From assembly GCA_964539615.1 (NCBI GenBank), contig CAZIJP010000079.1, positions 1 through 12,720 on the forward strand: a stretch of DNA of 12,720 nucleotides. The letters are read 5' to 3'. A program made the translations under genes and the position numbers. Below the pieces are notes generated by a model. That model saw only the letters and a list, made by a program, of their open reading frames with translations, did no database searches and was not told the origin of the DNA. Of the stretch, positions 7,313 to 12,720 are shown piece by piece (position 1 is the first letter of the stretch; each line of letters starts with the position of its first letter). The DNA is from CAYRFE01 sp964539615 (GTDB lineage Bacteria; Macinerneyibacteriota; Macinerneyibacteria; Macinerneyibacteriales; CAYRFE01).

Positions 7313-7661
7313 GCGGTAAGTTCCTCAAAATAGTCGCTACCTCATCCACTTTATCCTGTGTGTCATCAACATAAAAGCGCAATTTCGGTACAAATTTCAT
7401 ACGGATGCCGTGTGCTACCTCACTCTTGATCTTATATTCTTCTTCATTAAGCAAATCTACGATTTCTTCACGTGTTTTTTCCACACCTTCCGGTATGAAA
7501 ACGGATATATAGATCTTTGCATGTCGAAGATCTGCAGACAACACAACATTCGTGACTGATATCATGCCAAACTCTTCATACGGATATTCGCGCTCACAAT
7601 AGGTTCCGAGTAACCGTTGTATCTCTTTATTTAAGCGGTCAAGCCGCGTAAAACTTTTCAT
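7302..7661 (-). CDS. rbfA: 30S ribosome-binding factor A
   Basis: Assembly factor that binds the immature 30S subunit near the 16S 5' region and helps the final maturation steps. It has 119 residues, a normal length. The single type-II KH-like fold is recognisable from R6..R9 near the start, GMISVTNVVLSADLRHAKIY (32-51), the AHG tripeptide at 83-85 that fits the family's AxG helix-kink position, and PKLRFYVDD (92-100). It overlaps the DUF503 gene by four bases (ATGA) and has GGGGG four bases before the ATG. Neighbours infB, rimP and truB share its role in ribosome and tRNA maturation. Confidence 0.96.
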   Translation of the reverse strand: MKSFTRLDRLNKEIQRLLGTYCEREYPYEEFGMISVTNVVLSADLRHAKIYISVFIPEGVEKTREEIVDLLNEEEYKIKSEVAHGIRMKFVPKLRFYVDDTQDKVDEVATILRNLPHDQ

Positions 7662-7954
7662 AATTCCCCCTGAATTACCGAGACTGCATCTCCGGAAATG
7701 GTTACGTCATATCCGGCCTCTACAAATCCCACAATTTTGTCCCATAATGTATATAAAAAATCACGCGAATCGGACATGGCGACAACGGCAATCACCGAAT
7801 GCCGCCATTTATCCTGGTGTTCTTTTTCACGGGCGATCACATCAAACCGAGATTTCAGCGTATCTTTTATACTGCGGATGATCATTCGTTTATCCTTTAG
7901 GCTGTGTGTCTCGGGAGCGTACAGTTCGATCTCCCCGTACATGACATACATCAT
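7658..7954 (-). CDS. DUF503 (YlxP-like) small conserved protein
   Basis: A 98-residue member of DUF503, called YlxP in Bacillus and commonly found between infB and rbfA; its biochemical function is not firmly established. Family hallmarks are the N-terminal strand followed by HSLKDKRMIIRSIKDTLKSRF (16-36) and the later VAMSDSRDF stretch (58-66), with a closing strand-rich segment. The location suggests a role near ribosome assembly, which is inference. The start is uncertain: ATG codons at 7954, 7951 and 7942 are all possible, and the nearest GGAGG lies about 17 bases upstream of the first, inside infB. I keep 7954, three bases after the infB stop, because it gives the full N-terminal strand; reinitiation after infB is likely. 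Confidence 0.92.
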   Translation of the reverse strand: MMYVMYGEIELYAPETHSLKDKRMIIRSIKDTLKSRFDVIAREKEHQDKWRHSVIAVVAMSDSRDFLYTLWDKIVGFVEAGYDVTISGDAVSVIQGEL

Positions 7955-7957
7955 GGA

Positions 7958-10513
7958 TTACGCTTTTTTCTCCTCCATCTGATACACTTCTATGATATCG
8001 CCTTCTTTTACATCATTGTATCCGTCAAGGCCGATACCGCATTCATAGCCTGCAGCTACTTCCTTGACACTGTCTTTGAACCGGTATAGTGAACCTACGC
8101 GCCCTTGCCAGATCATGGTGTTGTTACGCATAAGTTTAGCGATAGCATTTCTCTGGATCTTTCCCTCTTTAATATATGAACCGGCAATATTGCCCATATC
8201 CGGGATTCGAATGACCTGGCGCACTTCAGCGCTGCCCTGGTATACTTCCTCTTCTTCCGGTTTGAGCATGCCGTCCACGGCTTTCTGAAGGTCTTCGATA
8301 AGCTTATAAATGATGTTATAGTTTCTTATCTCAACGCCCTTGTCTTCGGCAAGTTTACGTGCCGGAGCATCCGTACGAACGTTGAACGCGATAACAACGG
8401 CTTTTGCCGTAGTTGCAAGGTTCACATCGGTCTCAAGCACCATACCGATACCGCTATGGATAAGATTAAGGGAAATTTTATCATTATGTATGGTATCTAT
8501 TGCTTGTGCAATAGCTTCAAGCGTACCCTGCGTATCGCCTTTTACAATAAGCGGCATTGTGATCGCCTCATCCTCATTGATCTTGGCGAACAGGTCCTCA
8601 AGCGATGCGATTGCTTCTTTTTTCTCGCCGCGACCGAGACGTTTGGCGTAATATGCACGTTTCTCTGCTATGTATTTTGCTCTTTTTTCATTTTTGATAA
8701 CACCGAAATCATCGCCCGCCATCGGTGCATCTTCAAATCCGGTTATCTCAACAGCGCGTCCGGGCATGATATCTTTTACCATTTGCCCAACGTCGTTGGT
8801 CATCATACGCACTTTTCCCCAAGTATTACCGGTTATGAATACATCAGATGAATTGAGCGTACCGTCTTTTACCAAAACGGTAGCGACAGTACCTTTGCCT
8901 TTCTCAACCCGCGCTTCGATGACGATACCGCGAGCCGGGGCCGTCTTCGTCGATTTCAGATCAAGCATCTCGGCTTGAAGAAGGATCATATCAAGTAATT
9001 CATCAATGCCCTGACCGGTATATGCCGAACAGTTGACAAACAGATTTTGTCCGCCCCATTCTTCAGAAATGATCTCAAATTGGGTCAATTCCTGACGAAC
9101 TTTATCAGGCTTAGCCCCCGGAAGGTCCATTTTATTGACAGCAACAACGATAGGCACACCCGCAGCCTTGGCGTGATTGATGGCTTCTACCGTCTGAGGC
9201 ATGACACCGTCATCGGCAGCGACAACGAGAACAACGATATCGGTAAGATTTGCACCGCGCGCACGCATTGCCGAGAACGCCTGATGCCCCGGTGTGTCGA
9301 TGAACGTGATATCGCCCTTTTCCGTCTTGACCGAGTAAGCACCGATATGCTGAGTGATACCGCCAAATTCCTTTGCGGCAACCTTTGTCTTGCGAATATA
9401 ATCGAGTATAGATGTCTTACCGTGGTCTACGTGCCCCATGATCGTTACAACAGGCGGACGCGATATCTCATCATTCTTGGAATATTGCTCAAACTCCTGA
9501 ATAAGCACTTCTTCGCCGAACAATTTGATGATGGTCAGCTCTTTATTGTATTCGTCAGCGATGAGATGTGCATAATCTTCTTCTATGGCATCTTCGATAG
9601 ACTCAACCTCAACGCCCTCTTTTCCGAGCATGCTGAGCAATTTCTCCGGTGTCATACCCAAGGTCTCAGCAAAATCACGATAGGTGATGCCCTTCATAAG
9701 ATACAATTTTTCCACTTTTTCTTCTTCTTTCTCTTTATCTTTCTTGGTAGTCTTTACATTTTTCGCAACGGTCCTTTTCATCATATCAGACCAGGTGACC
9801 GCTTTTTTTTCTTCTTTTTTCTGTTCCTGTTCTTTCTTTGACTGTTTGCGTTTTTTTACGTCGGCATCTTCTTCTTCTTCCCAGAACGAATAGCTGTTTT
9901 TCCAATCGGCAAGTTTTTCGTCTTTAGTGACCTTTTTCTTACCTTTGTTCTTCCGTAAAAATTCTTCTTCTTTTTTCTTCTCGTCTGTCTCGAGTAAAGG
10001 ATCAATGATCACCGGTTTTTCTTTTTCTTCAATAACAGGCTGAGCGATAGTAACGACAACTTCTGCAATCTTTTCAGGCTGTTTTTCTGCAACGGCCTCC
10101 GGTTTTGACACAAAATCAGGTATCTCAAATTCTTTTTCTTTTTTCGGCCTGATCTCTTTTTTCTCTTCTTCCGCCGTAATGTTTGTTGAGACAGTATTTT
10201 CTTTGCCGGTCGCAACAGATTCTTTTGTTTCCGTGGTCGCTGTTTTCTCTTCAACGACCTCCGGTGTTGCTACGACAGCATCGGCTTGAGCGGCGCGACG
10301 TCGTATACGAACGGTCGGCTTTACTTCTTCTTCCGTCTCGTCATGGATGTCAAAATGCTCCTTGATACGACGGATCTCGTACGGCCCGAGTACGGCCATA
10401 TGGTTTTTGATCTCAAACCCCTCTTGATTGAGGAATTCTATAAGTTCATTGGATTGTTTGCCGATTTTTTTTGCAAACTCAAACACCCTGATTTTTTCTT
10501 CGGACACGATCAT
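7958..10513 (-). CDS. infB: translation initiation factor IF-2
   Basis: GTPase that places initiator fMet-tRNA on the 30S subunit and promotes subunit joining. It has 851 residues. Regions: a first IF2N helical domain (about 5-54); a Lys/Glu-rich linker (about 58-268) with little other complexity; a second IF2N domain (about 271-322); the G domain (about 352-515) with GHVDHGKT (360-367), GGITQHIG (384-391), DTPGH (406-410), NKMD (460-463) and SAYTG (496-500); then domains II, III and the initiator-tRNA-binding C-terminal domain ending YNDVKEGDIIEVY. All G motifs are canonical. The start overlaps the L7Ae-family stop by four bases (ATGA), with GGGGG just upstream. The linker's codons produce long A/G tracts, including an A8 run at 9803-9810, and are the reason large antisense reading frames appear there. 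Confidence 0.98.
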   Translation of the reverse strand: MIVSEEKIRVFEFAKKIGKQSNELIEFLNQEGFEIKNHMAVLGPYEIRRIKEHFDIHDETEEEVKPTVRIRRRAAQADAVVATPEVVEEKTATTETKESVATGKENTVSTNITAEEEKKEIRPKKEKEFEIPDFVSKPEAVAEKQPEKIAEVVVTIAQPVIEEKEKPVIIDPLLETDEKKKEEEFLRKNKGKKKVTKDEKLADWKNSYSFWEEEEDADVKKRKQSKKEQEQKKEEKKAVTWSDMMKRTVAKNVKTTKKDKEKEEEKVEKLYLMKGITYRDFAETLGMTPEKLLSMLGKEGVEVESIEDAIEEDYAHLIADEYNKELTIIKLFGEEVLIQEFEQYSKNDEISRPPVVTIMGHVDHGKTSILDYIRKTKVAAKEFGGITQHIGAYSVKTEKGDITFIDTPGHQAFSAMRARGANLTDIVVLVVAADDGVMPQTVEAINHAKAAGVPIVVAVNKMDLPGAKPDKVRQELTQFEIISEEWGGQNLFVNCSAYTGQGIDELLDMILLQAEMLDLKSTKTAPARGIVIEARVEKGKGTVATVLVKDGTLNSSDVFITGNTWGKVRMMTNDVGQMVKDIMPGRAVEITGFEDAPMAGDDFGVIKNEKRAKYIAEKRAYYAKRLGRGEKKEAIASLEDLFAKINEDEAITMPLIVKGDTQGTLEAIAQAIDTIHNDKISLNLIHSGIGMVLETDVNLATTAKAVVIAFNVRTDAPARKLAEDKGVEIRNYNIIYKLIEDLQKAVDGMLKPEEEEVYQGSAEVRQVIRIPDMGNIAGSYIKEGKIQRNAIAKLMRNNTMIWQGRVGSLYRFKDSVKEVAAGYECGIGLDGYNDVKEGDIIEVYQMEEKKA

Positions 10514-10800
10514 GCACCCCCTTGAATTTTGGCAGCAGCAGCTCTATCGGTAATAGCGACAACGCCGACATCTCCGCGGCCTATGGCCGCACCTATTTCC
10601 TGTTTTGTCCAGCGGCGCATTACCTTTATATGATTATGACGGGCGGTCTCTGCTATATCGTCAGCAATCCTGTCTGACATATCCGTAGCGATGATAACGA
10701 TCGCAGCACTGCCCGCTCTGATTTCCCGCAAAACCGAATCCGTTCCGAATACGACTTTGTCTCCGCGTCTTAATAATCCGAGAAAAGAGATATCTGTCAC
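10510..10800 (-). CDS. L7Ae/L30e-family RNA-binding protein (YlxQ-like)
   Basis: A 96-residue single-domain protein of the ribosomal L7Ae/L30e/Gadd45 family, in the usual place between nusA and infB. Bacterial YlxQ-type members bind kink-turn RNA in vitro; the cellular role is unclear. Supporting features: the N-terminal GLLRRGDKVVFGTDSVLREI (8-27), the strand AAIVIIATDMS, and the closing segment with GAAIGRGDVGVVAITD, matching the family's conserved helix-turn-strand at the RNA-facing end. The start is GTG at 10800, two bases after the nusA stop, with GGAG five bases before it (the last nusA codon is GAG). No rnpM (ylxR) gene lies between this gene and nusA, unlike in Bacillus. Confidence 0.9.
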   Translation of the reverse strand: MTDISFLGLLRRGDKVVFGTDSVLREIRAGSAAIVIIATDMSDRIADDIAETARHNHIKVMRRWTKQEIGAAIGRGDVGVVAITDRAAAAKIQGGA

Positions 10801-10802
10801 AA

Positions 10803-12176
10803 TTACTCCTGCTTCGGCATTTCGCTGTTTGTAAACATTGCCAATTCTTTTGCGGCCTCGATCATTAACTCGGCGCTTTCCTGGGTCATGCCTTCAAGTT
10901 TTTTCACTTCAGCCACGGTACGATGCGCTATATCTTCAACGGTATGAATACCCGCGTCAAACATAACATTGAGCATTTCGCCGGTCATGCCGGGAAGGCT
11001 CTTGAGTTTTGCAAGATCTTCTTCGCGTTTTTGCTCGAGTCCCTGGTGATATTTTGTCTCGTTAAATATGAATATACGCCACTTGGTAAGACGGGATGTT
11101 AATTTAACATTCTGTCCGTTCTTACCTATAGCAGAAGTATACTGCTCATCCGGCACGACAACATAAGCCTCGCGACGGTCTTCGGTATCGAAAATGGACA
11201 CGCGGGTGACTGCGGCGATCTTCAATGCGCGTTCGATATATTGACGCGGATCTTCACAGTATTCGATGACGTCGATACGTTCGCCGTTGAGTTCGCGCAC
11301 GATGTTCTGGATACGCATACCGCGTACGCCGACGCATGTGCCGACAGGATCGATATCGGGGTTCTTGGAACGCACCGATACTTTCGCGCGGTTACCCGGG
11401 TCACGGGCCACGGAAACGATCTCAACCGTACCATTGGCAACCTCAGGCACTTCAAGCGCAAACAAACCGCGCAGGAGATTATCCTGTGAACGGGAAGCCA
11501 CGATCTCCGTTTCGGTACCGTCTTTACGCACAGCATCGATATAGACCTTCATGCGCATACCGCGGTAATAATTATCACGCGGTGACTGATGACGAGGCGG
11601 AATGACCGCTTCGCCTTTGCCGAGGTCAACAACCACGGTAGACGGTTCTCCGCCTTCTTCCCCGCGTTGAGAACGGCTCTTGTCGCGCATATATTCTTCA
11701 TATTCTTTTCCGCGAAGACGTTGTTTTCTTAATACGATAGCAGTAAAAAGCTCGCCTTGTTTTTCTTTATATTCATCAAATATCCTATCTTGTTCAAGGT
11801 TTTTGATCTTCATGAAAACCTGTTCTTTTGCGATCTGCGCGCCGAAACGACCGAGCTTCTTCGCATCAAATGACACGTCAACAATGTCACCCGGTAAGAT
11901 GGTATCATCGCCGAGAAGTTCTTTTGCTTCTTCAAGGCTTATTTCCAAATGTTCATCAACAACTTCTTCAACGACGGTCTTTGCCACAAATACGAGCAGT
12001 TTGCCTGCATCGATCTCCACAGCCATTTCTATATCCGGCTGTTCGGCTTCAATTACAATGCCGAATTTGCGTTTATACGCAAATTTCAAACTTTCCCGTA
12101 TGATGACCACCATCTCTTCACGTGTCATATCCTTGGCGCGGCCAAGCTCTTCTATGACTTTCAACAAGGCTTCCAT
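10803..12176 (-). CDS. nusA: transcription termination/antitermination factor NusA
   Basis: RNA-polymerase-bound factor that modulates pausing, intrinsic termination and antitermination. It has 457 residues. Domains: RNAP-binding N-terminal domain (about 1-135), S1 (about 141-220), KH1 (about 225-320, loop GVRG at 283-286), KH2 (about 323-378, loop GKNG at 351-354), then one helix-hairpin-helix repeat (about 391-445: LPGMTGEMLNVMF ... LEGMTQESAELM). The S1 domain carries a charged insertion at about residues 151-179 between the first two strands, where most family members have only a short turn. A single C-terminal repeat replaces the two acidic repeats of E. coli. The ribosome site GGGAGG lies nine bases before the ATG, 15 bases after rimP. 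NusA is known to autoregulate this operon in E. coli; the leader hairpin upstream of rimP is a possible target here. Confidence 0.97.
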   Translation of the reverse strand: MEALLKVIEELGRAKDMTREEMVVIIRESLKFAYKRKFGIVIEAEQPDIEMAVEIDAGKLLVFVAKTVVEEVVDEHLEISLEEAKELLGDDTILPGDIVDVSFDAKKLGRFGAQIAKEQVFMKIKNLEQDRIFDEYKEKQGELFTAIVLRKQRLRGKEYEEYMRDKSRSQRGEEGGEPSTVVVDLGKGEAVIPPRHQSPRDNYYRGMRMKVYIDAVRKDGTETEIVASRSQDNLLRGLFALEVPEVANGTVEIVSVARDPGNRAKVSVRSKNPDIDPVGTCVGVRGMRIQNIVRELNGERIDVIEYCEDPRQYIERALKIAAVTRVSIFDTEDRREAYVVVPDEQYTSAIGKNGQNVKLTSRLTKWRIFIFNETKYHQGLEQKREEDLAKLKSLPGMTGEMLNVMFDAGIHTVEDIAHRTVAEVKKLEGMTQESAELMIEAAKELAMFTNSEMPKQE

Positions 12177-12191
12177 GACAATATTCCTCCC

Positions 12192-12629
12192 TTATAGTTC
12201 AATTTCATGCCGGGCTTTAAGTATGTCCGCCCGGGGTATTATGATCTCTTCTTCACCGTTAAGCAGCGTGATCGTATCTGCGGTATGAGATTTCAAAATG
12301 CCGGTAAACGTTTCCTTCGTGCTGACCACACGACAGTAGCGGCCTCTGAAAAACTCAAAATCCCTGTCATCATGCAGGTCGACCTGCCCCGGCGACGACA
12401 CTTCAAGCCAATAACGAACCTGTATCAGGTCCTCGGCCTCAAGCACATCTCCGAGAAAACGGTTCACCTTGGTCAGGTCTTTTACCGTTATCAAACTGTC
12501 TTTACCGTCAACGAACACGGCAAGACGCTTACGGTGACTCCCACCCGACAACACGATCTTATAAATGCGGTATCCTTCACGCTCGCAGAACGGCTCAAGC
12601 AGTTCTGTTATACGTTGCACAACATCCAT
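12192..12629 (-). CDS. rimP: ribosome maturation factor RimP
   Basis: 30S assembly factor acting early in maturation of the head and decoding region. It has 145 residues, close to family length. The N-terminal alpha/beta domain (about 1-75) has typical features such as LAVFVD and a following acidic helix. EVSSPG (76-81) is the family signature joining to the SH3-like C-terminal domain (about 88-145, with RDFEFFRGR and ending ILKARHEIEL). The usual continuation after SSPG, L-D-R-P-L, is replaced by QVDLHD. The start ATG at 12629 follows AGGGAGG by four bases. It is the first gene of the operon, directly downstream of the promoter and leader hairpin, and is followed 15 bases later by nusA, the classic pairing. 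Confidence 0.95.
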   Translation of the reverse strand: MDVVQRITELLEPFCEREGYRIYKIVLSGGSHRKRLAVFVDGKDSLITVKDLTKVNRFLGDVLEAEDLIQVRYWLEVSSPGQVDLHDDRDFEFFRGRYCRVVSTKETFTGILKSHTADTITLLNGEEEIIIPRADILKARHEIEL

Positions 12630-12640
12630 TATTCCTCCCT

Positions 12641-12674
12641 AAAAAAAGAAGGGACGGTAAAGACACCATCCCTT
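12641..12674 (-). terminator. terminator-like leader hairpin before rimP (possible attenuator)
   Basis: On the minus strand AAGGGATGGT pairs with ACCGTCCCTT across a six-base loop (GTCTTT), giving a 10-bp stem with one T-G wobble, followed by C and seven T. This is a textbook intrinsic terminator. It lies between the predicted start site (about 12675) and the rimP ribosome site (AGGGAGG, touching the T-tract). Since the only clear promoter lies upstream of it, it probably attenuates or structures the operon leader rather than ending an earlier gene, although an upstream gene outside the window is not excluded. Confidence 0.8.
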
Positions 12675-12681
12675 TGGGCGC

Positions 12682-12709
12682 ATTATAGCACTATGAGTTA
12701 TGAATGCAA
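12682..12709 (-). promoter_or_regulatory. extended -10 sigma-70-type promoter for the rimP-nusA-infB operon
   Basis: On the minus strand a perfect TATAAT (12687-12682) is preceded by TGC, forming an extended -10 (TGnTATAAT). A poor -35, TTGCAT (12709-12704), lies 16 bases upstream; extended -10 promoters tolerate weak -35 elements. The predicted start is near 12675, about 46 bases before the rimP ATG. It is the only strong promoter-like sequence I see in the window. Confidence 0.75.
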
Positions 12710-12720
12710 GGAGTATTATT

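Noticed and set aside
9047..9841. 264-codon plus-strand reading frame opposite infB
   Set aside because: It lies antisense to IF2's K/E-rich linker and G domain, has a low-complexity Phe-rich tail mirroring Lys/Glu codons, no ribosome site and no recognisable domain; it is a shadow frame.
11680..12288. 202-codon plus-strand reading frame opposite nusA and rimP
   Set aside because: Serine-rich antisense translation of a well-supported NusA gene with no family features; explained by codon use.
12630..12720. A tRNA (as in the E. coli metY-rimP operon) upstream of rimP
   Set aside because: The visible upstream DNA holds a promoter and a hairpin but no cloverleaf; anything further upstream is outside the window.

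Overview
The window holds one compact, entirely leftward (minus-strand) bacterial housekeeping locus. Thirteen complete genes and one partial gene read from position ~12690 down to position 1, with almost no non-coding DNA. The order is rimP, nusA, an L7Ae-family (YlxQ-like) gene, infB, a DUF503 (YlxP-like) gene, rbfA, an nrnA-like DHH phosphoesterase, truB, ribF, rpsO, pnp, an M16 metalloprotease, dut, and a UbiA-family prenyltransferase cut by the window edge. No mobile element, CRISPR array, rRNA or tRNA is visible.

Organism: the order resembles the nusA-infB-rpsO-pnp supercluster best known from Firmicutes (YlxQ, DUF503, NrnA, and pnp followed by an M16 peptidase and dut). Several details do not look like a textbook Firmicute: no rnpM/ylxR between nusA and the L7Ae gene, a charged insertion in the NusA S1 domain, a roughly 210-residue Lys/Glu-rich linker in IF2, a RimP lacking the usual LDRPL-type segment, and a UbiA homologue with an archaeal-lipid-synthase-like motif. 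Base composition looks mid-40s % GC by eye. I infer a bacterium, possibly from a little-cultivated phylum, but cannot name the phylum from this window.

Layout: (1) 12630-12720 holds an extended -10 promoter followed directly by a terminator-like leader hairpin. (2) 12629-4552 is a tightly coupled unit for transcription elongation/termination (NusA), ribosome assembly (RimP, RbfA), translation initiation (IF2), RNA turnover or pAp recycling (NrnA), tRNA pseudouridine-55 (TruB) and FMN/FAD synthesis (RibF). Most junctions are 4-11 bp overlaps or gaps of a few bases. (3) 4477-4551 is a structured leader before rpsO; pnp starts one base after the rpsO stop. (4) A strong GC-stem/T-tract hairpin at 2072-2103 follows pnp. 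(5) 2057-1 is a second unit, M16 peptidase - dut - UbiA, with overlapping genes.

Together these genes couple transcription, ribosome maturation, initiation and mRNA decay. This is mostly conserved core machinery; I found no undescribed multi-gene system. The points worth a second look are leader RNA structures, protein-level deviations in RimP, NusA and IF2, and the UbiA gene.
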